Source of the DNA: QWHO01 sp021404945 | GTDB taxonomy: Bacteria > Vulcanimicrobiota > Xenobia > Xenobiales > QWHO01 | Reading direction: 5' to 3' | Length of the DNA: 64,000 nt | Assembly: GCA_963169765.1 (NCBI GenBank) | Contig: CAUJEN010000114.1 | Coordinates: forward strand, 99,565 to 163,564 | In this document: positions 1 to 8,289 of the stretch, piece by piece | How the letters are laid out: the number at the start of each line of letters is the position of its first letter | Position numbering within the stretch: the first letter of the stretch is position 1 | Made by a program: the position numbers and the translations under genes | The notes under the pieces: model-generated | The model's input: only the letters and a program-made list of their open reading frames with translations | What the model was told of the DNA's origin: nothing | Database searches by the model: none

Positions 1-228
1 TTTGCCTGCCTGCGCCCGGGCGGGCGGGTGGTCATCCACGAGTTCTTGAGAGACGGCTCTCTCTGGCCGGCCGTTTTTGCGCTCCATATGCTGCTCTCGA
101 CGCCGGGTGGGGACACCTACTCCGAGTCCACGCTGAAGGGTTGGCTGCACGAGGCGGGGTTTGGCGAGCCGGTGGTCAGCAGGTTGGAGGGCACTCCCAG
201 CTCGGTGCTCGTGGCCGCGAGGAGCTGA
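1..228 (+). CDS. SAM-dependent methyltransferase, C-terminal part (partial)
   Basis: The frame is open from base 1 and stops at TGA 226-228, so only about 75 C-terminal residues are present. LRPGGRVVIHEF near the edge is the strand following the SAM site in class I methyltransferases. ALHMLLSTPGGDTYSE, then a KGWLHEAGF helix and a final strand ending in VLVAAR, fit the C-terminus of O-methyltransferases of the Methyltransf_2 type. The substrate cannot be told from this end. No terminator hairpin follows; the next gene has its own promoter. Confidence 0.75.
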   Translation, partial: FACLRPGGRVVIHEFLRDGSLWPAVFALHMLLSTPGGDTYSESTLKGWLHEAGFGEPVVSRLEGTPSSVLVAARS

Positions 229-267
229 TGCCCCGTGCTTGCAAGGAATTCAAGAACATCCGGGGTA

Positions 268-296
268 TTGTCAGTTTTGTTAACAAGTTGTATCCT
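268..296 (+). promoter_or_regulatory. sigma70-type promoter for the CxxC protein
   Basis: TTGTCA (268-273) and TATCCT (291-296) are separated by 17 bp, in a locally AT-richer stretch. A start near 303 would leave a leader of about 137 nt before the ATG at 440. No known riboswitch is recognised in that leader. Confidence 0.5.
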
Positions 297-439
297 GTAG
301 GCAAGGCACTGCTCGGTCAATGACTCCTGGGTTCCGCGTTCGGGGCGCGAGGTCAGCGGAGAGTGAGTAGCCCGGGGTGGTCGAGCTCCAATCGAATTCA
401 CCCCGAGAAGACGCTATTGTAAGGAGTCGTTGTTTTCCC

Positions 440-853
440 ATGTCGTTCACGGACAAAACCCTCACCTGTCGCGATTGCGGCGCCAGTTTCACCTTCACGG
501 CCAGCGAGCAGGAGTTCTATTCCTCCAAAGGCTTCTCCAACGAGCCTGGCCGCTGCCCTCCCTGCCGCACCGCCCGTAAGCGCGCCAAAGACGGCGGCAG
601 TGGCGGCGGAGGCGGCTTCGGTGGCGGAGGCTTCGGTGGCGGAGGCAGCTTTGGTGGCGGAGGCGGCGGCTACGAGCGGCGCGACCGCCAGCTGTTCAGC
701 GTGGTCTGCGCCGAGTGCGGCAAGCAGACCGAGGTGCCCTTCCAGCCTCGTGGCGACCGGCCGGTCTACTGCTCGGACTGCTTCCAGTCTCAGCGCGGTG
801 GCGGTGGCGGTGGACGCGGTGGCGGCGGAGGAGGCCGTAGCGGCCGCTGGTAG
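440..853 (+). CDS. CxxC-x17-CxxC zinc-ribbon protein with glycine-rich linkers
   Basis: This is a 137-residue protein starting at ATG 440 behind AAGGAG (421-426). The N-terminal zinc ribbon (CRDCGASF ... CPPC) is of the 'probable zinc-ribbon' kind found with DksA-like proteins. The second half holds CAEC and CSDC pairs separated by exactly 17 residues, the signature of the CxxC-x17-CxxC family. Long runs of Gly with a few Phe/Ser link the domains and form the tail, which ends in Arg-Gly repeats like RGG nucleic-acid-binding tails. A cytoplasmic RNA- or ribosome-associated role is plausible but inferred. A longer frame from 377 exists but lacks a ribosome site. Confidence 0.85.
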   Translation: MSFTDKTLTCRDCGASFTFTASEQEFYSSKGFSNEPGRCPPCRTARKRAKDGGSGGGGGFGGGGFGGGGSFGGGGGGYERRDRQLFSVVCAECGKQTEVPFQPRGDRPVYCSDCFQSQRGGGGGGRGGGGGGRSGRW

Positions 854-929
854 GCAGGTGGATCCACTCCGTTCCTCTTCCCCTCAACTGAGAACCGGCT
901 TCCCCCCAACTGCGTCGGTCGCGAGGGGC

Positions 930-1529
930 ATGCCGTCCCCGGCCGATGGTCTTTCAACCCGTGAGACGGGCTGGGCACCCACCCGCCCTGCATTCGCATC
1001 GGGCCCCGGGCGCTGGCTGGGGCGCACGGCCCGGTTGGCCACTCTGGTCCTGGCGGCCACGCTGATGGTCGGGCCTCCGGCTCACGCTTTTACGGCCGCA
1101 CCCGCCGAGCAGGCTACACAGACCGAGCAGGTCGAGCGCGCCTCTCGCCTGGGGGTCAGCCAGGAGATGGTGGGCAGGCTGCTCGAGAACCGGCCTCTGG
1201 CGGATACGCTGCAGACGCTGCCCGACACGCTGGCGAGCCGTTACAAGGAGCTGAACGCGAACCAGCGCAAAGTCATGGGCGAGTTGCTGGAGGGTCGGAC
1301 TGCCTTCGTCAGTCATCGGGGAGCCTTCATCAGCGGCCGGGCCGCCGGCATGGACGCCTTCCCCAGGATGAAGGGCCGGCTCGATGATCTGGTCGAGTCA
1401 GGCAAGTTGACTCGGGCCGAGGCCGACTTCATGAAGTCGGCTCTGGATCAGATGAAGACCCTCACACCCCGTCAGCGCGAGGCCATCGCCGACTTCATCG
1501 AGCTCGAGCGGGCGCTGACCGGTCGCTGA
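930..1529 (+). CDS. secreted helical protein of unknown function
   Basis: About 199 residues if started at ATG 930. The frame is open further upstream, but there it only shadows the preceding gene. An Arg-rich stretch followed by LATLVLAATLMVGPPAHA looks like a Sec signal with cleavage after AHA. The mature part is almost all charged amphipathic helix, with KELNANQRKVMGELLEG and LTPRQREAIADFIEL. No catalytic motif is visible. The start is uncertain because GAGGGG sits too close to ATG 930. A periplasmic or surface role is inferred from the signal alone. Confidence 0.6.
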   Translation: MPSPADGLSTRETGWAPTRPAFASGPGRWLGRTARLATLVLAATLMVGPPAHAFTAAPAEQATQTEQVERASRLGVSQEMVGRLLENRPLADTLQTLPDTLASRYKELNANQRKVMGELLEGRTAFVSHRGAFISGRAAGMDAFPRMKGRLDDLVESGKLTRAEADFMKSALDQMKTLTPRQREAIADFIELERALTGR

Positions 1530-1610
1530 GAGGCCACATCCTGCAGGACAGGATGGTCGCTCGGCGTCAGGTCGAGCGCGTTCTCATCCTTAGAACGCTC
1601 AAGCCATCTC

Positions 1611-1719
1611 TCTAAAGTGAAGTGCTGAAGGTTTTGCAGTAAATCGCGCCGACAGACTTGTGTGGAGGCGCCCCCGAAGGATAGGCAAAACCTTCAGCAC
1701 GTAACGCTCAACACAATAG
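1611..1719 (+). repeat. 109-nt structured dispersed repeat, copy 1
   Basis: This element recurs in the same orientation at 60216-60324 with 5 differences in 109 nt. The outer arms GTGCTGAAGGTTTTGC (1622-1637) and GCAAAACCTTCAGCAC (1685-1700) are a perfect 16-bp inverted repeat. Inside them GCGCC (1646-1650) and GGCGC (1667-1671) form a second stem. All five differences lie outside both stems, in the junction and the inner loop. This could be a structured RNA, a REPIN/MITE-like element or a regulator. It occupies most of the 311-bp gap between the secreted protein and the TPR gene; no convincing gene was seen in the rest. Confidence 0.9.
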
Positions 1720-1840
1720 TAATTCAAAGTGTGGTGGAATTTCAGGCGATCAGCCTGTCAGTTTTCAGCGAGGCAGTACCGTCCGGCCGTCAGTCTCCCG
1801 CTCAGCAGGGAACCCTACGCCCGAACGCCAATCGTCCCAT

Positions 1841-2881
1841 GTGACGACGCTCCCCGTCGACTACCGCGAGCGGATGCAATCCATCTTCTATCTTAAGCAG
1901 CAGGGCCGGCTCCAGGAAGCGCTGGATCAGGCCGACCGGCTCGTGGACGAGGAGGTGGACACGCCCGATCTGGCCGTCGAGCGGGCCGACACGCTGGCGC
2001 GGCTGGGCCGCCCGGATCAAGCACTTGGCCAGCTTGAGACTGCTAGCATGAAGTTCCCGCGCTTCTCCCCGTACGGGCGCGCCCTGCACGGGGGACTCCT
2101 GCAGCACGCGCGGCGCCTGGATGAGGCGCGCCAGGTGTTCGAGCAGCTCGCCGAAGAGCCGACGGTCTCTCTGGCAGTCGCGAAGCGTGTCGCCGACTTC
2201 ATCGACGAGCATGGTGACCGAAGTCGCATTCCCCGCTTGCTGGAGCGCTGGGCCAGCGAAACGGCCGACTGGTACCGCCTGCGCGGCCGCTATTCTCCGG
2301 AGCTTCTCAAGCAAGGTCTGGAGCGTTTTCCTGACCACGAAGCGCTCTTCGAGGATTACGTAGTCGAGCGCATCAAGCAAGAGCCGCCCGAAACCGTGGC
2401 CGAGGAGCTCGAGTCCCTGCTCTCACTCAAAGACCACGCCAGGAGCCTGCGATTGCGGGAGCGGCTGGCGCAAAGCCTGCGGAAGCTGGGCGAGCCCGCG
2501 CGCGCCCTCGAGCTGCTTCTTGAGTGTGTCCGGCGCGCGCCTGCGAACGGCTACTATGTGGCCAACGCCGGCTATGTCTACAGTGAGCTGGGTCAGACGG
2601 ACAGGGCGCTCGACTTCCTCGAGCGCGCTATCGATCTGCGCGGAGACGACCGCTACGCCGTGAACGCTTACGTCAAGGCTTGCCGCGACGCGGGCCAATC
2701 CTCTCGCGCAGTCGAATTCCTACAGGATCGTCCCGTCGAGAACCGGGCTGCCCTCGCTGGATTCCTGACCGCCTGCCGGGACGCCGGAGAGCGCGAGCGC
2801 GCCCGCTCCTACATCGCCGAGCGGGCTTCTGGCAACCGGGCGCTCTGGGGAGCGTACGCCCGGGTCTTCAAGAAGTCCTGA
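1841..2881 (+). CDS. TPR-repeat protein coupled to the ATPase-PglZ gene
   Basis: A 346-residue helical-repeat protein. TPR-like units are visible at the N-terminus (QQGRLQEALDQADRLVDEE, then LGRPDQALGQLETA) and at about 210-280 (LGEPARALELLLECVRR, LGQTDRALDFLERAIDL). No signal peptide or membrane segment is seen. Its stop TGA overlaps the ATG of the next gene (TGATG, 2879-2883), so the two are translationally coupled and probably act together. TPR proteins usually act as scaffolds or sensors. Here the likely partner is the downstream ATPase-phosphatase, and a role in target sensing is inference. Confidence 0.75.
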   Translation: MTTLPVDYRERMQSIFYLKQQGRLQEALDQADRLVDEEVDTPDLAVERADTLARLGRPDQALGQLETASMKFPRFSPYGRALHGGLLQHARRLDEARQVFEQLAEEPTVSLAVAKRVADFIDEHGDRSRIPRLLERWASETADWYRLRGRYSPELLKQGLERFPDHEALFEDYVVERIKQEPPETVAEELESLLSLKDHARSLRLRERLAQSLRKLGEPARALELLLECVRRAPANGYYVANAGYVYSELGQTDRALDFLERAIDLRGDDRYAVNAYVKACRDAGQSSRAVEFLQDRPVENRAALAGFLTACRDAGERERARSYIAERASGNRALWGAYARVFKKS

Positions 2882-5800
2882 TGTCTCGCAAACCCGCGGC
2901 TGTGCAAAACATCGGGGACCTGATCGAGGTCCCCCCCATCCGCACCGTCATCCAGCTCGTGGACGCGCAGAAAGCCGAGCTCCGCGACGAGCTGCTCGGG
3001 ACCTTCGTGTTCACGCAGGAGATCCAGGCGTTCCTGGGCCGCTTGCTGCCGGCGCTTGAGGCTCCCACCGGGCTGGGAGCCTTCCTCAAAGGCCACTACG
3101 GCAGCGGAAAGTCGCATTGCCTGACGTTCCTCCAGCGCCTCCTGGAGGGCGACCCCATGGCGTGCCTTCCTGATGGGCTCGCGCTGCAGGAGCGCTCCTG
3201 GCTGGTGGTACCCATTCCGCTCACCGCCTACAACAATCGCACCTCGCTCGAGAGCATCGTGATGGGGAACCTCGAGGAGGGGCTCAAGGCGGCCACCGGC
3301 ACTCGTCCGGTGCTGGCCGACCGCACCCGCCTGCTCGAGAACTTCCGCCGTCTCATTCTGCCCCACTACCCCCAGCCCGGGTGGGAGGAGCTGGACGAGG
3401 AAGCGCAGGCCCGCGCGGCTCTCGAGCTTTTGCGAAGCCTCCCGGAGAACCCGCTGCAACTGAGCTTCGACCGCCGCCAGACGATGGCGCGCCTGCAGGA
3501 GCACCTGGGAAACAGGGGAGTGGTCCTGCTCCTGGACGAGCTTTCCGAGTTCCTGCGCTCCAAGGGGAACAGCGCCGGTTACCACGAGGACATCCGCTAC
3601 CTGCAGTTCCTGGGCGAGTGGGCCAGCCAGATGCCCTTGTGGATTGTGGCCACGCTCCAGCAGTCGCTCGAAGAGAACGGCCACGCCGAGGAGGAAAGTT
3701 ACCTGCGCATCAAGGAGCGCTTTCCGCTGCGCTTCACCCTCTCTGCTCGCCACGTATCGGATCTCGTGGAGGGGCGGCTCATCCGTCGCAAACCCGGCTC
3801 CGAAGCCACGATGGAGAAGCTCTGGACGGAGCTCGAGGAGGCTTATCCCGGCCTCATCACGCGGGAGCGGTTCCTTAAGACCTACCCCGTGCATCCCGCC
3901 ACCCTGGAGTTGCTGGAAGGCCTCATGCCTCTCTTCTCGTGCCATCGCGGAGTGGTAGACTTCGTCCACTCGCGACTGGCGGGCAACCCCTTGAAGGGGG
4001 AGCCCGGCATCCTGGGCGAGTCTCCTGACCGGCTGCTCACCGCCGACGCAATCTTCGACCACTTTGAGGAGCGCTTCAGCGAGATCGCCGAGCTGGCTCC
4101 CTATCGAGACACCGTCTGGGCCTACCTCAAGAGCGAGATTCCTCGACTCTTCGAGGAGCTGCGGGCGCGTGAGATGGCCGAGCAGGCGGTCAAAATCTTG
4201 ATTCTGGCAGAGGCGCGCCAGACCCCCGTGGCGCGTGACGCGAAGGGGCTCGCGCGGACGATGGCCCGCCGCATCAGCCGCCTTTCCGCGCAGGTCAATG
4301 TGGACTACCTGCGCGAGAAGGTGATGGACGTTTTGATCGCGCGCTCTTCGTTCGTGGCCCGGCGTGGGGACGAGTATTTCCTGGACCTCGAGGCCAACGT
4401 TAACCAGCTCCTGGGTCGACGGTTCCGACAGGCGAGGCCGGAGCGGATCGCGGACTGGGGGGAGCTCCTGGCCCTGGTCAACCGCTCTGAGCTGCCGCTG
4501 GCGGAGCGCGTGGGGCTCCGTCCCGGCACGTTGCGCTGGGAGAACGCAACTCGCCAGGGGCTCTCGGGCTGGCTGGACGTGGCCCAACTGCCATACCAGG
4601 AGTTCGTGCGCATTCTGGCGCGCCTGGAGGAGGAACCACTCGATTTCGCCGTGCTGCTCGGCCTTCCCGAGCCCGGCCAGCCGGAAACGGCGCGCGCCCT
4701 TCTCGAGCACGCCCGCTCGAGCCGGCAGGGCCCGCTCTTGTTGTTCTGGCTGCCGGCGGTTCCGGAGCCGGAACTGGTCGAGCTCGCCCTGGACTGGCTG
4801 GGTCGCCGCGAGGTTGCGCGCTCTTTGGAGGAGGAAGGGCAACGCGAGCCCGCCCGCCTCGCGCGGGCCACTCTCGAGCAGGAGGAGCGCCGTCTCGAGC
4901 GTGGGCTGGCTGAGCTTTACAGCTCCGGACGCATCCTGTGGACTGGGGGTGAGGAGAAGGCGCCTCCGGGAGATCCCATGCCCTGGGCGGAAGTGCTGGG
5001 TCGGCTCCTTAAGCCGCGGCTCGCCGAGGTGTACCCTCGCTTTACGAGCGTGGCCCCCTTTACCGACCTCCTGACCCCGAAGGGGCTGGAGAAGCTCTGG
5101 AGCGACTTCCTGGAGGAGGGGCGCGCGGTGCGTCCGGGAACGGCCGACGTCCTCATCGAGACGGTGGCCAGGCCGCTGGGCCTCGTTCAGGAGGCTTCCG
5201 ACCACTATGCGCTGCGCGTGGATCCGGCCCGGTTTCCCGTTCAGGCCGAGGTGCTCGACCGGCTGCTGCCCGAGCAGAAGCTCCCCCTCCGGCAGCTCGG
5301 CCGGGCTCTGCACAGGGGCCCCTTCGGGCTCTTGCCGGGCCAGTTCGCCCTGCTGGTCGCAGGGCTGATCCAGGCGGGCCGCGCGACGCCCTACCTGAAC
5401 GGCCGCGCGACCAGGTTGACCAGCATCGCGGACCTGACCAGGCCGCGGATCGACGCCCTGGGCCCGGCCCAGATGCTGGAGGCCGCGCAGCTGGAGCGCT
5501 TGCCCGAGCTGGCCTGGCTGTGGCCCGGGGAGAGCCTCGTTCCGCTGAACCCGGTGCGGCTCCGCGCTCTCTGGGATAGCGCAGTCCTGCGGCTGGCCGA
5601 CCTGAGCGAATTGGCCGGCGAGGTCCACGCTCTGGCCGGTCGCACTCCGGCTTGCCCGGCGCTTCCGCTCGAGGAGCTGGCCGCACGGGCCCGGCGCCTG
5701 GAGGAGATGTTGTCGGCCGTGGGGCAGCCAGTGGCAGCCGCGGTGGGCCTGCGCCGGTTGCTCGAGCAGGACGTGGCCGAGTTGCGCCGCTCGGCCCTCG

Positions 5801-7731
5801 ACCTGCCTGCCTGGCGCGACGTGCTCCGCCAACACGGGCGAAGCATCGCGGCCGCGTGGCGGCGTTGGGAGAGAGCTCCCGAGGTGCTCGCCGAGCTCGA
5901 GGAGGTGGCGCGCGACCCCACCCGTTGGGACGCGCTCGCGGAGGCGCTGGCCGAGCGTGACGCCGCCCACCGCCAGGCTTACGCCGAGGCTCACAAAGCT
6001 TTCTACGCGCAGGACGTGTTTCGGCTGCGGGGCGGTGTGATGGCTCGGCCCGAGTGGGCTGTGGTCGAGGCCCTGGGAACAGTGCTGGGCCTGGAAGCCC
6101 GTCCCAGTGCGGCAACGCTGCGTCACGTATTGCAGGAGCTTCCTCAGCCCTGTCACCATCGCCTGGACGAAGAGCTCTTATTCGGGGTCCGTTGCGCCTG
6201 TGGGTTCGAGCCCGGGCAGGCGCCTCTGGAGGTGGAGGATCCGCTTCCGCTCGTGCGGCAGGGACTCGCTTCGGCCTGTCGGGCGCTGGCCGAGGCGGAC
6301 CTGGACGCCTTTCTGCGCAACCTCCGCCAGGTCGGTCAGGAGAGTCGCGCCCGCCGCCTGGAGGAGATCCTCTCCGCCTGCGTCGAGCTGGCCGCGGAGC
6401 CCTCGCTGGAAGGAACCTGGGCCCGCGTGGCGGGGACGCTGGCGGGGTTACTGGACGGCCCCACGGTGGAGAGCCTGAGCCGCGCCCTGACGGGCCACGT
6501 GCTGGTGGCGCCGCGCCGCCTGGAGGACCTCGTGCGGCGTCTGCAGGATCAGCGGCTCCCAGTGGCCCGGCTGCGCCAGCTCTTCGAGGAGTGGCTGGAG
6601 GCGGGAGCCCTCCGTCCTGACAGCTGGGTGCATGTCCAGCACGGCGCCGATGCCGAGCGCGGCCTGGGAGCCTGGGTCGCTGCCTGGCTGTCCCAGCACG
6701 GCCTGGAGCCAGGTCGCGAGATGCGTCGACGCTTTCATCTCGAGGATGTGGGAGAGCCATCGGGGAGCGCTGCCGAGGTGTATCCGCTCCTGGCCGAGGC
6801 ACTGCCTGTGCAGGCGCTCGACCCGGTGGCCGGGGCGTTGCAGGAGCGACTGTTCGGGCCGGTATCCCTCAGCCTGTGCAGGTTGGCTCTGGAACGCGCT
6901 CTGGCCGACGTCTCCGTGGCGCGCCGATTGCTCGAGCTTCCGGAGCTGCCCTGGGACCACCTGGAGGTAGCCCGACTGGCCGCGGATGCGCTCTGCGTTG
7001 AAGCGTCGGAGGGCTATGCGGTGGTTGCCCGCCGCCTGCCCTCGTGGGCCCGCGCGCGGCATGTGGATCTCGCGTGCGGCCTCCTGGAACCGTCACTGGA
7101 GGCCGCTATCACGGCCCGTCTCGACGAATGTCTTCGGAAGTGCCAGCTTCCAGGCCTGGCTCTGGCCGACGTCCCCCAGGCGCTCGCGGGCTCTGGCCCG
7201 CTGGTTGTGCTGGTGGTGGACGCTCTGCGCTGGGATCTCTGGGATCTCATGCGCCCCCTCGTAGAAGCGGAACTGGGGACACCGCTGGCGGAGCAACTGG
7301 CCCTCTCCCCGCTGCCTTCGGTGACGCATCAGGCGCGCGTGGCCCTGCTCGGAGGGGAGGAGGAGGCGCCGGCGGGAAGCGACGGGCTGCTCTTGGGTCG
7401 ACCCGTGACACTGGTCAAGAACGCTGATGACAAGAAGTCACGCGCCCGGGTGGAGAGCTTATTGCAGTCGATGCCCCCCGTGCTGATGCTCCACCTTGCG
7501 TTCATCGATCGGCGCTGCCACGAGTCCTCGCTGGAGCTGTGGCCGCTCTACCAGGAACTGCTCGAGGAGGCGCGGGTGCGTCTGGTTCCCCTGCTTCGGA
7601 AAGTGCGCCCGGGCTGCCGCGTGTTGTTGCTCGCAGATCATGGGTTCCTGGGTGTGGAGGAGGGCGACCGCGCGCACGGCGGCGGGCGGCCTCAGGAGCG
7701 AGTGATTCCAGCGGTCGTTTGGGAGCGATGA
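2881..7731 (+). CDS. BREX-like ATPase fused to a PglZ-type phosphatase domain
   Basis: A 1616-residue protein starting at ATG 2881. Residues about 71-79 (GHYGSGKSH) are a Walker A loop of the type seen in PglY/BrxC and DUF6079 ATPases. Residues about 210-224 (VVLLLDELSEFL) are the Walker B strand. A long, mostly helical middle follows. From about residue 1440 the sequence is PglZ-like: VLVVDALRWDLWDLM, then LPSVTHQARVALLGG, then LLADHGFLG near 1586 and HGGGRPQERVIP, which match the alkaline-phosphatase-fold PglZ core. BREX normally encodes the ATPase and PglZ as separate proteins alongside brxA, brxB and a methyltransferase; none of these is nearby. A role in phage or plasmid exclusion is inferred from the families. 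Confidence 0.85.
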   Translation: MSRKPAAVQNIGDLIEVPPIRTVIQLVDAQKAELRDELLGTFVFTQEIQAFLGRLLPALEAPTGLGAFLKGHYGSGKSHCLTFLQRLLEGDPMACLPDGLALQERSWLVVPIPLTAYNNRTSLESIVMGNLEEGLKAATGTRPVLADRTRLLENFRRLILPHYPQPGWEELDEEAQARAALELLRSLPENPLQLSFDRRQTMARLQEHLGNRGVVLLLDELSEFLRSKGNSAGYHEDIRYLQFLGEWASQMPLWIVATLQQSLEENGHAEEESYLRIKERFPLRFTLSARHVSDLVEGRLIRRKPGSEATMEKLWTELEEAYPGLITRERFLKTYPVHPATLELLEGLMPLFSCHRGVVDFVHSRLAGNPLKGEPGILGESPDRLLTADAIFDHFEERFSEIAELAPYRDTVWAYLKSEIPRLFEELRAREMAEQAVKILILAEARQTPVARDAKGLARTMARRISRLSAQVNVDYLREKVMDVLIARSSFVARRGDEYFLDLEANVNQLLGRRFRQARPERIADWGELLALVNRSELPLAERVGLRPGTLRWENATRQGLSGWLDVAQLPYQEFVRILARLEEEPLDFAVLLGLPEPGQPETARALLEHARSSRQGPLLLFWLPAVPEPELVELALDWLGRREVARSLEEEGQREPARLARATLEQEERRLERGLAELYSSGRILWTGGEEKAPPGDPMPWAEVLGRLLKPRLAEVYPRFTSVAPFTDLLTPKGLEKLWSDFLEEGRAVRPGTADVLIETVARPLGLVQEASDHYALRVDPARFPVQAEVLDRLLPEQKLPLRQLGRALHRGPFGLLPGQFALLVAGLIQAGRATPYLNGRATRLTSIADLTRPRIDALGPAQMLEAAQLERLPELAWLWPGESLVPLNPVRLRALWDSAVLRLADLSELAGEVHALAGRTPACPALPLEELAARARRLEEMLSAVGQPVAAAVGLRRLLEQDVAELRRSALDLPAWRDVLRQHGRSIAAAWRRWERAPEVLAELEEVARDPTRWDALAEALAERDAAHRQAYAEAHKAFYAQDVFRLRGGVMARPEWAVVEALGTVLGLEARPSAATLRHVLQELPQPCHHRLDEELLFGVRCACGFEPGQAPLEVEDPLPLVRQGLASACRALAEADLDAFLRNLRQVGQESRARRLEEILSACVELAAEPSLEGTWARVAGTLAGLLDGPTVESLSRALTGHVLVAPRRLEDLVRRLQDQRLPVARLRQLFEEWLEAGALRPDSWVHVQHGADAERGLGAWVAAWLSQHGLEPGREMRRRFHLEDVGEPSGSAAEVYPLLAEALPVQALDPVAGALQERLFGPVSLSLCRLALERALADVSVARRLLELPELPWDHLEVARLAADALCVEASEGYAVVARRLPSWARARHVDLACGLLEPSLEAAITARLDECLRKCQLPGLALADVPQALAGSGPLVVLVVDALRWDLWDLMRPLVEAELGTPLAEQLALSPLPSVTHQARVALLGGEEEAPAGSDGLLLGRPVTLVKNADDKKSRARVESLLQSMPPVLMLHLAFIDRRCHESSLELWPLYQELLEEARVRLVPLLRKVRPGCRVLLLADHGFLGVEEGDRAHGGGRPQERVIPAVVWER

Positions 7732-7735
7732 GCTC

Positions 7736-7900
7736 CCGACGGGCAGCTTTGTCCGTGGCCAAAAGGCATTGCTTGTATTTTCGACCGCTTCCGCAGCAGC
7801 GAAGCTCATTGCGACCGAGCGGGGTGGAGACTCGCTGTGGCAAAGACGCTTGCTCAGCCTGACAGCGCGGACATGGAGACCTACGGACCAGGGCAATGGG
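7736..7900 (-). pseudogene. decayed SEC-C motif gene fragment
   Basis: On the minus strand, 7766-7816 reads GRNELRCCGSGRKYKQC, a close relative of the SEC-C zinc motif (GRNxPCPCGSGKKYKxCC) that has lost two of the usual cysteines. A CPRC pair lies upstream at 7862-7873. The frame runs on into the antisense of the PglZ domain, and I find no plausible start or end, so I read it as a remnant. It fills the 315-bp gap after the ATPase gene; nothing else was seen there. Confidence 0.45.
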
Positions 7901-8046
7901 CCACTCGGCTCGTGGACTGACCGACTGTCCCTGGCTGCCGGGCACCGGGTCGTGACCGCTGGCTTTCACGTTGGTTGGGCACTCTGAGAACGCCCCAGCT
8001 CGCGCAGGCTGGCGCAGATCGGGCCTTCGGCCGGCTGAAAGAAGCC

Positions 8047-8289
8047 CTACTCGCTCTGAGGGCGCTCCAGCTCGCGCAGGCGCTGGCGCAGGTCGTGGAC
8101 CTCGGCCTCCAGCGCTCGCAGGCGGCGCTCGGTTTCCTCGCGATAAGCCAGGAACAACCGCTCCAGCGGCGTGGCCGCCTGGACCTGGGGCTCGTGCCCC
8201 TCCAGGCGCGCCTGCCGCCCCTCCGAATCGCGCCAGTGGCGCTCGCTCTCGGCGTCCCACTCTTGACGCAGCTTGCGCAGGTCATCCAT
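8047..8289 (-). CDS. small coiled-coil protein, last gene of sugar-transporter operon
   Basis: An 80-residue charged protein. It starts at ATG 8289 and overlaps the end of the GHKL-like gene by 8 bp. The C-terminal half (AYREETERRLRALEAE, then LRQRLRELE) is a heptad-like coiled coil; the N-terminus is also helical. No enzyme motif is present. The overlap indicates co-translation with the preceding gene, so it may be a partner of that ATPase-like protein. Function unknown. Confidence 0.6.
   Translation of the reverse strand: MDDLRKLRQEWDAESERHWRDSEGRQARLEGHEPQVQAATPLERLFLAYREETERRLRALEAEVHDLRQRLRELERPQSE

Noticed and set aside
1662..1844. Small protein reading out of repeat copy 1 (EAPPKDRQNLQHV)
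   Set aside because: The frame is mostly the repeat itself; past the repeat the two copies read unrelated sequence, and no ribosome site is present.
2809..6159. 1116-codon minus-strand frame
   Set aside because: Lies wholly antisense to the ATPase-PglZ gene, has low-complexity Gln/Leu/Arg composition and no domain; a GC-rich shadow frame.
2881..7731. A full BREX locus
   Set aside because: No brxA, brxB, pglX/brxX, brxL or Lon-like gene lies on either side; only the fused ATPase-PglZ and TPR genes are present.
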